This document shows positions 1 through 13,075 of a stretch of DNA of 64,000 nt, piece by piece. This stretch comes from Streptomyces pseudovenezuelae (GTDB lineage: Bacteria; Actinomycetota; Actinomycetes; Streptomycetales; Streptomycetaceae). The stretch is from contig NZ_JARXVH010000008.1 in NCBI RefSeq assembly GCF_029892565.1, positions 124,001 through 188,000 of the forward strand, written 5' to 3'. Numbering within the stretch: the stretch's first letter is position 1; each line of letters opens with the position of its first letter. A program made the translations under genes and the position numbers. The notes below the pieces were generated by a model that ran no database searches, was not told where the DNA came from, and saw only the letters and a program-made list of their open reading frames with translations.

Positions 1-42
1 GATGATGTGCGAGTCGCCCGACACGACAAATTCCTTGAACAC
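1..42 (-). CDS. Start of a putative amidohydrolase-2 family enzyme (partial, runs off the left edge)
   Basis: Only the first 14 codons are inside the window. Read on the minus strand from a GTG they give VFKEFVVSGDSHII, with a purine-rich Shine-Dalgarno stretch (GGAGAGAGG) just upstream. The G-D-S-H pattern at the N-terminus is typical of the metal-dependent amidohydrolase-2 family, whose proteins often begin with a D-x-H metal-binding motif. The gene would be transcribed divergently from the MFS exporter and share its control region. Function rests on a very short stretch, so this is a tentative call. Confidence 0.45.
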   Translation of the reverse strand, partial: MFKEFVVSGDSHII

Positions 43-110
43 AGGGCCTGCCTCTCTCCGAACCTCGTCGTTCGCTCCGCCACCGATCGGTTCGGGCACC
101 GCGCTTCGGC

Positions 111-150
111 GTTACGTATACCGACCGGTCGTTCTACGATTAGGTCTACT
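111..150. promoter_or_regulatory. TetR-type operator-like repeat, copy 1
   Basis: The stretch holds the core palindrome CGACCGGTCG (122-131) inside TACCGACCGGTCGTTCTAC, followed by TAGGTCTAC. A second copy of the same words lies about 115 bp away in front of the exporter. Paired sites of this kind between divergent genes often bind a TetR-family repressor. No such repressor gene is in the window, so the binder is inferred. Confidence 0.4.
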
Positions 151-228
151 CCCGCCCGCTCTTCCTCGTCAAGGGGAACGGCGACCGCGGTGCGCGGCGA
201 GTCGGAGCGATTCCCTCTGCGCGACTCA

Positions 229-257
229 TTGATTGTACCGACCGTTAGGTCTACGTT
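229..257 (+). promoter_or_regulatory. Promoter of the MFS exporter with embedded operator-like repeat, copy 2
   Basis: A -35-like TTGATT (229-234) and a -10-like TACGTT (252-257) are 17 bp apart. The spacer contains TACCGACCGTTAGGTCTAC (236-254), a second copy of the words seen at 118-150. An operator inside the promoter spacer would let a repressor block polymerase directly. Transcript start and binder are inferred. Confidence 0.45.
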
Positions 258-326
258 ACGGCGCACTCCCCCACGCCGCCCTCACGCTCTCCCCACACCC
301 TCCGACGCACCACGGAAGGCCCCCGT

Positions 327-1784
327 ATGTCCGAGACCCGCACCGCTGCCCCGCAGGCACCCGAGCCCACCCGCTCCTCAACGCGCAACGCGCTCGTCCT
401 CGTCGCGCTCGTCTGGACCGTCCAACTGGTCGCGCTCATGGCCGCGTTGTCCGGCATCGCGCAGGCCGATGTCGCGATCCACTTCCGGACCACCGACATC
501 GCGTGGTTCACCCTGATGACCCTGCTGACCGGGACCTTCTTCCTGCCCTTCGCGGTCAAGGCCGCGGCCCTGTTCGGCAAGAAGCGCGTCCTGCTCGTCG
601 CCACCGGGCTGGGCTTCGTCGGCGACCTGGTCGCCGCCCTGGCCACCGACTACCGCACCCTGCTGATCGGGCGCGGCATCGCGGGCGTCTACGCCGCCAC
701 CGCCCCGCTGGCCTACGCGATCACCCGCGACGTCTTCCCGCGCCGCTGGGTCGGACTCGCCAGCGGCATCCTCGCCGGCGGGATCGGCCTCGTCGCCTTC
801 GGCGGGCCGTTCCTGTCCGGCTGGCTCCTGGACGACTACGGCTTCCGCGGCGTGCTGTGGTTCATGGCCATCAGCACCGCCGCGAGCTTCGTCCTGGTGG
901 CCGCCTTCGTACCCGAGAGCCCGATCCGCACGGCGGGCGGCCGAATGGACTGGGCCGGCGGAATCCTCCTCGGCGCAGGAGTCACGGCGCTCGTCTACGC
1001 CGTCGGCCAGGGGTCGCACTGGGGCTGGGACAGCGGCAGGTTCGTCGGCTACGTCATCGGCGCGGTGATCACACTGGTCGCCTTCGTCCTCGTCGAACGC
1101 CGGGTGGCCGAACCCCTGTTCCCGCTGTCCATGACCCGGCGTCGTCCGGTGTGGACCGTCCTGCTGGCCACATCCGTCGCGGCCGGCTCGCTCAGCGCCG
1201 TCGGCGTGGTGATCCAGCTGCTGATACTGATGCCGAACATCCCCACCGTCTCCGAAGGACTGGGCTGGTCCGGGACCCACAACGCCATCGTCACCAGCCC
1301 GATCAGCGCCATGATCATCGTGGCGGCCGTCGGCACCGGTGTGCTCGCCCGCCGGATGGACGCACGCGTCATCCTGGGCACCGGCTCCGCGCTCACAGTC
1401 CTCGGCTACGGCATCGGCACCCACCTGCACCACAACGCCGCGCAGATCGTCGAGATGGGCCTGATCGCAGGGCTGGGCACCGGCATGGTCATGGCCATCG
1501 TGCCCATCATGATCATCGAGGTGGTCACCCCCGAGGAACAGGCACTGGCCAACGGCATGCAGACCCTCGGACAGGGCGTCGCCCAGATCGTCGTCTCCCA
1601 GCTGGCCTTCGTGGTCATGGCCCAGAACGGCGCGATCCTCAAGGGCACCCAGTTCTACCTGGACGCCGGTTTCACCAACGGCCTTTGGCTGGTGGTCGGT
1701 TGCTGCACCCTCGGCGCGCTGCTCGTCACCCTGATCCCGAAGAGCAAGCGCCTCGACGAGGTGCCGGCGGGGCAGGCCGCCTGA
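327..1784 (+). CDS. MFS drug-efflux type transporter
   Basis: A 485-residue membrane protein of the major facilitator superfamily, of the length and hydrophobic pattern of the 14-helix DHA2 (EmrB/QacA) proton antiporters. Hydrophobic helices start near residue 24 and run to the C-terminus. The segment around FGKKRVLLVATGLGF fits the conserved cytoplasmic loop between helices 2 and 3. The ATG follows a typical leader, and the promoter region carries repressor-type repeats, as expected for a substrate-inducible pump. The neighbouring divergent amidohydrolase may act on a related compound. The substrate cannot be told from sequence. Confidence 0.85.
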   Translation: MSETRTAAPQAPEPTRSSTRNALVLVALVWTVQLVALMAALSGIAQADVAIHFRTTDIAWFTLMTLLTGTFFLPFAVKAAALFGKKRVLLVATGLGFVGDLVAALATDYRTLLIGRGIAGVYAATAPLAYAITRDVFPRRWVGLASGILAGGIGLVAFGGPFLSGWLLDDYGFRGVLWFMAISTAASFVLVAAFVPESPIRTAGGRMDWAGGILLGAGVTALVYAVGQGSHWGWDSGRFVGYVIGAVITLVAFVLVERRVAEPLFPLSMTRRRPVWTVLLATSVAAGSLSAVGVVIQLLILMPNIPTVSEGLGWSGTHNAIVTSPISAMIIVAAVGTGVLARRMDARVILGTGSALTVLGYGIGTHLHHNAAQIVEMGLIAGLGTGMVMAIVPIMIIEVVTPEEQALANGMQTLGQGVAQIVVSQLAFVVMAQNGAILKGTQFYLDAGFTNGLWLVVGCCTLGALLVTLIPKSKRLDEVPAGQAA

Positions 1785-1828
1785 TCGTGATGCCGGTGAA
1801 CAGTGAGCCCACCCGATGGCCGTTGGCT

Positions 1829-1852
1829 TTTCTGATCGATATCGATCAGAAA
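1829..1852. promoter_or_regulatory. Perfect 24-bp palindrome (operator candidate)
   Basis: Left arm TTTCTGATCGAT is followed without spacer by its exact reverse complement. It is AT-rich in a GC-rich background, lacks a T-run, and lies about 20 bp before the ammonia-lyase start. It looks like a binding site for a dimeric regulator rather than a terminator. Confidence 0.55.
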
Positions 1853-1871
1853 CCTGTGCTGGACCAACCAT

Positions 1872-3050
1872 ATGGACAGGCCACACGCTGATCGCGTGTC
1901 CAAGATTCCTTACGTCTCCAGCAGCCCGACCCCACCGCGCCACCTGCCGTGGTTCGTACGATCCGACGCCAGGACCTGGACCTGTGCGCCGCCCCCGGCC
2001 GAGGTGCGGGACTTCCATGCCGAGCAGCCCGGCTACGCGCCCACCGCGCTGGCCGAACTCCCCTCCCTGGCAAGGGAACTCGGGGTCGGTCGGGTGTTCG
2101 TCAAGGACGAGTCCTCGCGTCTGGGGCTGCCCGCCTTCAAGGCGTTGGGCGCGTCCTGGGCGGTTCATCGGGTGCTGGCGGAGCGGATGAACGGCGATGG
2201 CGGTGGCAGTGGTGGCGGCCAGGTACGGCTGGTCACCGCCACCGACGGCAATCACGGCCGGGCCGTGGCCCGGATGGCGCGGCTGTTCGGGCAGCGTTCC
2301 CATGTCTTCGTTCCGCGGGGCGTCCACCCGGCGGCCGTGACCGCCATCGAGGACGAGGGCGCGGTCGTCACGCTGGTTCCGGGCTCCTACGACGAAGCCG
2401 TGCGCCGGGCGGCCGACGCGGCGGCGAGCGGGCGGGACACCGTGCTCGTCCAGGACACCGCCTGGCCCGGATACGAGCGGATTCCGGGCTGGATCGTGGA
2501 GGGCTACTCCACCCTGTTCGCCGAGATCGACGCGCAGTTGGATGCCGCGGGCGTCGGGTCGCCCGGCCTGGTGGCGGTCCCGGTGGGCGTGGGCTCGCTC
2601 GCGCAGGCCGCCGTCGCCCACTACCGCAGCAGGGCGGCCGGGTCCGCGCCGACCGCCCTGTTGTCCGTGGAGCCCGACACCGCGGCCTGCGTCCTGGCCA
2701 GCCTCGATCGCCAGGCGCCGGTCAGCGTGCCGACCGGCGCCACCAGCATGGCCGGCCTGAACTGCGGCACCGTCTCCAGCCTGGCGTGGCCGTTTCTACG
2801 CGACGGCCTGGACGCCGCCGTCGCGGTCACGGACGCCGACAGCGCCGGTGCCGCACGCGACCTCGCCGCCGTCGATGTCGCCGCGGGACCCTGCGGTGCG
2901 GCCGCACTGGCCGGCGCCCGCGCCGCCCTGACCGGCGAGGGCGCCACCGAAAGACGTACCGCTCTGGCCGTCGGTCCCACCTCGACGGTCGTCCTGCTCA
3001 GCACCGAGGGCACGGCCGCCAACCCCCACGTCCAGGAAGTCCGGCCCTGA
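1872..3050 (+). CDS. Diaminopropionate ammonia-lyase-like PLP enzyme
   Basis: A fold-type II pyridoxal-phosphate enzyme of 392 residues, close in pattern to DpaL, which converts 2,3-diaminopropionate to pyruvate and ammonia. Visible family features: VKDESSRLGLPAFKALGA with the probable Schiff-base lysine at residue 90, TATDGNHGRAVA binding cofactor phosphate, and QDTAWPGYERIPGWIVEGY, which is typical of diaminopropionate ammonia-lyases rather than serine or threonine dehydratases. A GTG at 1896 is an alternative start. The perfect palindrome upstream suggests specific regulation. Related threonine-dehydratase-like activities cannot be excluded. Confidence 0.78.
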   Translation: MDRPHADRVSKIPYVSSSPTPPRHLPWFVRSDARTWTCAPPPAEVRDFHAEQPGYAPTALAELPSLARELGVGRVFVKDESSRLGLPAFKALGASWAVHRVLAERMNGDGGGSGGGQVRLVTATDGNHGRAVARMARLFGQRSHVFVPRGVHPAAVTAIEDEGAVVTLVPGSYDEAVRRAADAAASGRDTVLVQDTAWPGYERIPGWIVEGYSTLFAEIDAQLDAAGVGSPGLVAVPVGVGSLAQAAVAHYRSRAAGSAPTALLSVEPDTAACVLASLDRQAPVSVPTGATSMAGLNCGTVSSLAWPFLRDGLDAAVAVTDADSAGAARDLAAVDVAAGPCGAAALAGARAALTGEGATERRTALAVGPTSTVVLLSTEGTAANPHVQEVRP

Positions 3051-3177
3051 CCGCACCCCTTTGTCACCTCAGGACGAACCTCCGTCGCCCAGGACTCAAC
3101 TCCCGCAAACAGAACCGCCATCACCCAGGTCCACTCTCGAATCGCTGCCATATTCGAGAACCCCTTCGGAGGTGGCT

Positions 3178-4746
3178 GTGACGCGAGAGGCGACAACATC
3201 CCGGGCGACAGTGACACATACGGCGGACCGCACCGCCGAACGCATCACGGACCTGGAACGCCGCCAGGCACAGGCCGTGGCTCCGGCCACGCCGAGAAGA
3301 CGCGGGGCCTTCGGCGCGCGGGAGCGGATCGAACGGCTGCTGGACGTGGACTCCTTCGCGGAGACCGGCCTGTTCGTGCGCGCCAGATCCACGGGGGACG
3401 GCGCCCGCCGCCCCTACGGTGACGGGGTCGTCACCGGATACGGCACGGTCGACGGCCGGCCGGTCTGTGTCTTCGCCCAGGACTCCACGGTCTTCGGCGG
3501 CAGTATGGGCGAGGCGTTCGGCGAGAAGACCGTGGCCCTCATGGACCTCGCCCTCAAGACCGGCTGCCCCGTCATCGGCCTCAACGACTCCGGCGGCGCC
3601 CGCATCCAGGAAGGCGTCGCATCGCTCGCCCTCTACGCCGAGTTGGTGCGCCGCAACGTGAAGGCGTCCGGGGTGATCCCGCAGATCTCGGTCATCCTCG
3701 GGCCGTGCGCGGGCGGCGCCGCGTACTCCCCTGCCATCACCGACTTCACGGTCATGGTGGACGGCGCCTCGCACATGTTCGTCACGGGTCCCGACGTCAT
3801 CGAGGCGGTCACCGGCGAGCACACCACCGCCGAGGATCTGGGCGGCGCCCGCACCAGCAACTCCGTGAACGGCAACGCCCACTTCCTCGCCACCGACGAG
3901 GAGGACGCCCTCGACACCGTACGCGACCTGCTGTCGTACCTGCCCGCCAACAACCTGGACCGGCCCCCGCAGTACGCGCCCGGGTCGGCGCCCGTCGGGG
4001 ACGGGCTCGACGAGGTCGTGCCCGACCGGACCGGTCAGGCCTACGACATGCGCGACATCCTCCAGGCGGTGGTCGACGACGGTGAACTCCTGTACGTGCA
4101 GGAGCTGTTCGCGCCGAACATCATCTGTGCCCTGGCACGCGTCGAAGGCAACAGTGTCGGCGTCGTCGCCAATCAGCCGCTGCACTCGGCCGGTGTCCTC
4201 GACATCGACGCCTCCGAGAAGGCGGCGCGTTTCGTACGGTTCTGCGACGCGTTCGGTATCCCGCTGCTGACCTTCGCCGACGTCCCCGGCTACCTCTCCG
4301 GCGTCCGTCAGGAGCGGGCTGGCATCATCCGGCGCGGCGCCAAACTCCTGTACGCGTACGCCGAGGCGACCGTCCCGAAGGTCACCGTGGTCGTGCGCAA
4401 GGCGTACGGCGGTGGGTACGCTGTGATGGGCTCCAAGCACCTCGGCGCCGACGTCAACCTCGCCTGGCCCACGGCGCGTATCGCCGTCATGGGCGCGGAG
4501 GGCGCCGTCGGCGTGCTGCACCGGCGTGAACTCGCCGCCGCGGACGACCCCGAGGCACTGCGCGCCCAGTTGATCGCCACCTACGAGTCCACCCACGGGA
4601 CCCCGTACCTCGCCGCCGAACGCGGGTACGTCGACGCGGTGATCTCCCCGCGCGACACCCGCGCCCACCTCTGCCGTGCCCTGCGCACGCTGCGCGGCAA
4701 ACGCGCCCCGATGCCGGAGCGCCGGCACGGCAACATCCCGCTCTGA
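3178..4746 (+). CDS. Acyl-CoA carboxylase carboxyltransferase (beta) subunit, AccD4-like
   Basis: Transfers carboxyl from biotin to an acyl-CoA. The protein is 522 residues from a GTG at 3178, chosen because GGAGG (3168-3172) lies 5 nt upstream; the frame stays open further 5' but without a ribosome site. Crotonase-type halves are clear: NDSGGARIQEGVASLALYAE and GPCAGGAAYSPA in the first, ADVPGYLSGVRQE and RKAYGGGYAVMGSKHLGADV in the second. No biotin-carboxylase/BCCP subunit is nearby and must come from elsewhere. It is followed after about 70 bp by a FadD32-like ligase and a Pks13-like synthase, the same partners that AccD4 has in mycolic-acid bacteria. The substrate, possibly a long-chain acyl-CoA, is inferred from that context. 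Confidence 0.88.
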   Translation: MTREATTSRATVTHTADRTAERITDLERRQAQAVAPATPRRRGAFGARERIERLLDVDSFAETGLFVRARSTGDGARRPYGDGVVTGYGTVDGRPVCVFAQDSTVFGGSMGEAFGEKTVALMDLALKTGCPVIGLNDSGGARIQEGVASLALYAELVRRNVKASGVIPQISVILGPCAGGAAYSPAITDFTVMVDGASHMFVTGPDVIEAVTGEHTTAEDLGGARTSNSVNGNAHFLATDEEDALDTVRDLLSYLPANNLDRPPQYAPGSAPVGDGLDEVVPDRTGQAYDMRDILQAVVDDGELLYVQELFAPNIICALARVEGNSVGVVANQPLHSAGVLDIDASEKAARFVRFCDAFGIPLLTFADVPGYLSGVRQERAGIIRRGAKLLYAYAEATVPKVTVVVRKAYGGGYAVMGSKHLGADVNLAWPTARIAVMGAEGAVGVLHRRELAAADDPEALRAQLIATYESTHGTPYLAAERGYVDAVISPRDTRAHLCRALRTLRGKRAPMPERRHGNIPL

Positions 4747-4819
4747 CCGCACCCACCGCACCACCGCTCTGATCCGCCCGACTCGCCGGCCGACACCGCG
4801 ATGTGAGGAGCCACGCCCG

Positions 4820-6558
4820 ATGGACAGCCGCCGCCCCCCGCTCGCGCCCGCGTACCGGACTCTGCCCGACCACGTGCGGCACTGGGCCGAAACCACCCCG
4901 GACCGACGGGCGTTCACCTTCGTCGACCACCCCGCCCCACAGTCGCGCGGAGTGCACCGCACCCTCACCTGGCAGCGACTGGACCTGCGGGTAAGGGCGT
5001 TGGCCGCCCGGCTCGCCGAGCAGGCCCAACCCGGGTCACGGGTCGCCCTGTTGTGCCCGCAGGGGACGGACTACATCACCGGTTTCCTGGCCGCGCTGAC
5101 CGCCGGGATGGTCGCCGTACCGCTGTACCCGCCCGGTCTGCCGGGGCACGGGGACCGGCTCGTCGGGGTGTTGGCCGACGCCCGCCCCGCGGTCGTGGTG
5201 ACCACCGGCCGCATCCTGGAGGAGGTCACGGACTTCTGCGAGCGCGCGCACGTGGCGGTCCTCGTGGCGGACCAGGTGCCCGACGCCGCCGCCCGGGACT
5301 GGCAGGCGCCCGCGCTGGACCCCGCCGCGACCGCCTATCTGCAGTACACCTCCGGATCCACCCGCGCTCCGGCGGGAGTTGAGATCACTCACGCCAACGT
5401 CGTCGCCAACGCCCGCCAGGCGCTCGGTGCTTACCGAGCCGACGTGCACCCGGCGACCTGCGTGGGCTGGCTGCCGCTCTACCACGACATGGGGCTCGTG
5501 CTGAGCGTCGCGGCGCCCGTCGTACGGGGCCTGTTGTCGGTGCTCATGGACCCGGCCGCGTTCCTGCACGAACCGGCGCGCTGGTTACGGCTGTTGGCCG
5601 CGCATCCGCGTGCGTTGAGCGCCGCGCCCAACTTCGCCTACGACTACTGCACTTCGGTGGTCACCGAGGCGCAGAAGGCGGAGCTGCGGCTGGGCGGTGT
5701 CGCCGCGTTGATCAACGGCAGTGAGCCCGTGCGGCCCGGCACCGTCGAGCGTTTCCACGCCGCGTTCGCCGCACAGGGGCTACCGGCGGAGGTGCACTGT
5801 CCGTCGTATGGGCTCGCGGAGGCCACCGTCTTCGTCAGCGCCGCCCGCCCGGGCGAGCCGCTCAACCGGTTCGCCCTGGACCGTGACGCCCTCGCCACCG
5901 GAAAGGCCCTGCCCGCGCGGCCCGACGACCCCAGGGCCGTGCTCCTGGCCGGGTGCGGGACTCCGGCGGGCCAGCGGGTCCGTATCGTCGATCCCGTCTC
6001 CCACGCCGTCATGGCCGAGGGGGAGGTCGGCGAGATCTGGGTGCAAGGGCCCAACGTGGGGCGCGGCTACTGGAACAACGAGCCCCAGACACAGCGCGTC
6101 TTCGGCGCCACGCTTGGCAAGGACGCCCCGGGCGGCTGGCTGCGCACCGGCGATCTGGGGACGATCCTGAGCGGGCAGCTGATCGTCACCGGCCGGCTCA
6201 AGGACCTCATCGTCGTCGACGGCCGCAACCACTATCCGCAGGACGTGGAGGCCACCGCGCAGGACGCGCATCCGGCCGTGCGGCGCGACCGGCTCGCCGC
6301 GTTCGGTGTGCCGGGCGGCGGGGGCGAGCGGGTGGTGGTCGTGGCCGAGCACGCGCGGACCACCGACCTCGCCGACATCGACGTACCGTCCCTGGCACGG
6401 GCCGTGCGCGCGGCCGTCTCCGCCCGGCACGGGCTGCGGCTCGCCGACGTCGTCCTGGTCGCGCCGGGCGCCGTGCCCCGGACCTCCAGCGGCAAGGTGT
6501 CACGAGCCCTGACCCGCGCCCGGTATCTGGAGGGCGCGTACGCGGCGGAGACCGCGGT

Positions 6559-6562
<4 letters not shown>
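4820..6562 (+). CDS. Fatty-acyl-AMP ligase, FadD32-like
   Basis: An ANL-superfamily enzyme (580 residues) that should activate a fatty acid as acyl-AMP and load it on the N-terminal carrier domain of the next gene product. Motifs: YTSGSTRAPAGVEITHANV (AMP-binding P-loop), LPLYHDMGL, PSYGLAEATVFVS, WLRTGDLG, GRNHYPQDVE (typical of FAALs rather than CoA ligases) and the C-terminal lysine in PRTSSGKVSR. The overall pattern, including TYLQYTSGSTR-type and SAAPNFAY-type segments, follows mycobacterial FadD32. The ATG was chosen for GAGGAG (4805-4810) upstream. Its stop overlaps the ATG of the PKS gene (ATGA), indicating translational coupling. Confidence 0.88.
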
Positions 6563-10611
<4,049 letters not shown>

Positions 10612-10620
10612 GGAGCCGCC

Positions 10621-11601
10621 ATGCCGCACCATCCCGCCGGAACCAACGGAGCCGCCCGAACCTCCGGAGCCTCCGGAATGTCCCGCCGCGCCGTCACCAA
10701 GGCCGCCGCGGCCACGGGTCTGGCCGCCCTGTTCGGCGTCACCGCCGGCGCCGGACGCGCCCGGGCGGCCACCCGGGTCGGGGCGCGCACCTTCGACGTG
10801 TCCGTGTCCTCCGACGCGCTGGGCCGCAGCGCGCCGGTGCGGCTGATCCTGCCGTCGGGCTTCGACGCGCAGACCGGTCGGACGTATCCCGTCCTGTATC
10901 TGCTGCACGGCGCCCACGACGACTACACCTCCTGGACCCGGGAGACGGACATCGAGGCCTTCACCGCGGGCCGCGACCTGATCGTGGCCATGCCGGACGC
11001 GGGCCCGACCGGCATCCCCAGCGCCTGGCGCGGCGGACCCGACTACGAGGCCTTCCAGGTCCAGGAGGTACCGGCACTGCTCGCCCGTGACTACCGCGCG
11101 TCCGGCGTGCGGGCCGTCGCGGGCGTGTCCACCGGAGGTTACGGCGCGATGGCGCACGCGGCCCGCCACCCGGGCGCGTTCACCGCGGCCGCCTCCTACA
11201 GCGGCATCCTCGACACCACGGCCCTGGGCGTGCCGCCCCTCGTCGACGCCATCGTGGCCCGCGAGAACCTGGCGCCCAGCTCCCTCTGGGGCAATCCGAT
11301 TTTCGGCGCCCTGACTTGGCGCGACTTCAATCCGCGCGCCCGTGCCACCGGGCTGCGCGGCACACCTCTGTACGTGTCCGGCGGCAGCGGTGTGGTCGGC
11401 GGGATCGGCGATTGGCTGCCGGAGGCGTTGGAGAGTCTGCTGTGGCCCTCCGCGCACCTGTTCACCGACACCCTCGCGCTGCTCGGCATCCCCGTGACCA
11501 CCCACTACTACGCGGGAGGAGGGCACAGCTGGGCCTACTGGAAAGGGGAGTTCACGGCCTCATGGCCGATGCTCGCCCGTGCGCTGGGGCTGCCGGAGTG
11601 A
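10621..11601 (+). CDS. Tat-exported antigen-85-like acyltransferase/esterase
   Basis: A 326-residue alpha/beta-hydrolase. A twin-arginine signal (SRRAVTKAAAATGLAALFG, ending near RARA) predicts folded export. Catalytic features: GVSTGGYGAM with the nucleophile at about Ser170, and GGGHSWAYWK with His302. The H-S-W-x-Y-W string is the signature around the catalytic histidine of antigen 85 mycolyltransferases and related corynomycolyltransferases. The ribosome site AGGAG overlaps the PKS stop codon, so the gene belongs to the same operon. In mycolate-making bacteria Ag85 genes lie beside fadD32-pks13, so this is the natural candidate for transferring the PKS product outside the membrane. A plain S-formylglutathione-hydrolase-like esterase is the alternative. 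Confidence 0.8.
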   Translation: MPHHPAGTNGAARTSGASGMSRRAVTKAAAATGLAALFGVTAGAGRARAATRVGARTFDVSVSSDALGRSAPVRLILPSGFDAQTGRTYPVLYLLHGAHDDYTSWTRETDIEAFTAGRDLIVAMPDAGPTGIPSAWRGGPDYEAFQVQEVPALLARDYRASGVRAVAGVSTGGYGAMAHAARHPGAFTAAASYSGILDTTALGVPPLVDAIVARENLAPSSLWGNPIFGALTWRDFNPRARATGLRGTPLYVSGGSGVVGGIGDWLPEALESLLWPSAHLFTDTLALLGIPVTTHYYAGGGHSWAYWKGEFTASWPMLARALGLPE

Positions 11602-11670
11602 TGTCGGTGCCGCCGGGGCACGGAACGGAGCGCAGGGGACGCCCGTCCAACACAGGACGTCCCCCTCATC

Positions 11671-11690
11671 CCACGGGCAACGGCCCGTGG
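11671..11690 (+). terminator. Hairpin between the acyltransferase and PucR genes
   Basis: Perfect 8-bp stem CCACGGGC/GCCCGTGG with loop AACG. A second weaker stem (GGGGACG 11635-11641 with CGTCCCC 11658-11664) precedes it. There is no T-run. This could be a terminator of the PKS operon or a leader structure of the pucR transcript. Confidence 0.4.
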
Positions 11691-11723
11691 GTGAGTCGCC
11701 TCCGGGGGAAAGGAGCGTCCGTC

Positions 11724-12980
11724 GTGGCTGTCCCCACCCCGCGCGGAGTACCCATCGAACCCGGGCCCGTCTCGATTCCGCCCGACCTGGCCGAGCTGCT
11801 GCGCGCCCAACTCCCGGTCGTCGCCGACGAGGTGGCGGAGGTGGTCCGCAATCAGGTCCCCGAGTACGCGCGGCCGGCCGACGGGACCAATCGCGAGAAC
11901 CTCCGGTCCGGGGTGGTGCAGGCGCTCACGCTGTTCGTCGACCACATCGCGGACCCGCGCGCCAAGGGCGTTGCGATGGCGGCGACCTACTACGAGGAAC
12001 TCGGGCGCGGTGAGGCCCTGGAGGGCCGCAGTCTGGACGCGCTGCAGTCCGCGTTACGCGTGGGCGGCATGCACGCCTGGCGGCTGATGGGCCGTACGGC
12101 GGAGGAACTCGGGCTGGATTCGGCGGTGGTGGCCACGCTCGGGGAGCTGGCGTTCCGGACCGTGCACGAGGTGGCGGAGGCGGCGGCGGCCGGTTTCGCG
12201 GAGGCGCAGTCGCACAGTACGGGCGAGTTGGAGCGGCGGCGCAGACGGCTGCTCGATCTGCTGCTCGGCGAGGGGCCGGTGCTCGCGGAGGCGGTGCAGG
12301 ATCTGGCGCACGGCGCGCGGTGGCGGGTGCCTTCGAAAGTCGCCGTGATCGCGTTGGCGGGCCCGGCCGACCCGCGCTCGGAGGACCGGCCGCCGACGAT
12401 GCCCGGCGCGCTGGTGGACATGGAGTCGCGGCCGCCGCGCGTGCTGGTGCCGGACCCGGAGGGCTACGGCCGGTTCGGGGGCCGGTCGTTCGTCCTGGGC
12501 CTCGGTGGCCGTCCGGCGGCGATCGGTCCCACGGTCCCGGTCAACGAGGCGGCGCGGTCGCTGCGTTGGGCCACGCGGGCGTTGGGGCTGATGGGCCGCG
12601 GGGTGCTGCCCCGGCAGGGCGTGGTGCTGTGCGCCGACCACCTGTCGACCCTGTTGCTGCACAGCGACGAGCCGCTGCTCGCCCAGTTGGAGGCACGGGC
12701 CCTCGCGCCGCTCGACGCCGCCTCCGAGGGCCAACGCGCGCGGCTGGCCGAGACGTTGCTCGCCTGGTTGCTCAGCGGCAGCAACGTTCCCGACGTCGCC
12801 GCCCGCCTCCACATCCATCCGCAGACGGTCCGCTATCGCCTGCGTCAGCTGGAGAAGCTTTTCGGCGACTCCCTGCACTCCCCCGACACCCGCCTGAACC
12901 TCATCCTCGCGCTGCGCTCGGCATCATCGCGAGAAGAGGGCGACGACTCACGACCCGACAAAAACAAAGGGAACTTCTGA
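11724..12980 (+). CDS. PucR/CdaR-family transcriptional regulator
   Basis: A 418-residue regulator. An N-terminal helical sensor-like region (about 10-190) is followed by a GGDEF-like/PucR middle region and a C-terminal helix-turn-helix (about 350-400) with the family pattern LLAWLLSGSNVPDVAARLHIHPQTVRYRL. The GTG start was picked because AAAGGAG (11709-11715) lies 8 nt upstream. Lying between the PKS operon and the cutinase gene, it is the likely local regulator of the lipid locus, but the sequence gives no ligand. In Streptomyces, PucR-type proteins control purine catabolism and other pathways. Confidence 0.82.
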   Translation: MAVPTPRGVPIEPGPVSIPPDLAELLRAQLPVVADEVAEVVRNQVPEYARPADGTNRENLRSGVVQALTLFVDHIADPRAKGVAMAATYYEELGRGEALEGRSLDALQSALRVGGMHAWRLMGRTAEELGLDSAVVATLGELAFRTVHEVAEAAAAGFAEAQSHSTGELERRRRRLLDLLLGEGPVLAEAVQDLAHGARWRVPSKVAVIALAGPADPRSEDRPPTMPGALVDMESRPPRVLVPDPEGYGRFGGRSFVLGLGGRPAAIGPTVPVNEAARSLRWATRALGLMGRGVLPRQGVVLCADHLSTLLLHSDEPLLAQLEARALAPLDAASEGQRARLAETLLAWLLSGSNVPDVAARLHIHPQTVRYRLRQLEKLFGDSLHSPDTRLNLILALRSASSREEGDDSRPDKNKGNF

Positions 12981-13039
12981 ATTCCCGTCCATAACACCCC
13001 GCCAGACACTGCGAATACCTTCGGGATGTCCTTTCCACA

Positions 13040-13056
13040 GGCGCGCGTCGCGCGCC
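13040..13056 (+). promoter_or_regulatory. GC hairpin in the cutinase leader
   Basis: GGCGCGC and GCGCGCC flank a GTC loop, ending about 10 nt before the ribosome site (AAAGGA) of the cutinase gene. Too short of a T-run for a terminator; possibly an mRNA-stabilising leader hairpin. Confidence 0.3.
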
Positions 13057-13075
13057 CCACCCTCAAAGGATTCCC

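Noticed and set aside
378..2621. Long minus-strand open frame opposite the MFS and ammonia-lyase genes
   Set aside because: Shadow frame from GC-rich codon bias; its translation is low-complexity Gly/Asp/Arg/Gln with no domain, while the plus strand has two clear families.
3121..4968. Minus-strand open frame opposite the carboxylase gene
   Set aside because: No start signal or domain; the sense strand encodes a complete carboxyltransferase.
5953..6558. 5' extension of the PKS reading frame inside the ligase gene
   Set aside because: Arg/Gly-rich, no ribosome site; the ATG overlapping the ligase stop fits the N-terminal carrier domain.
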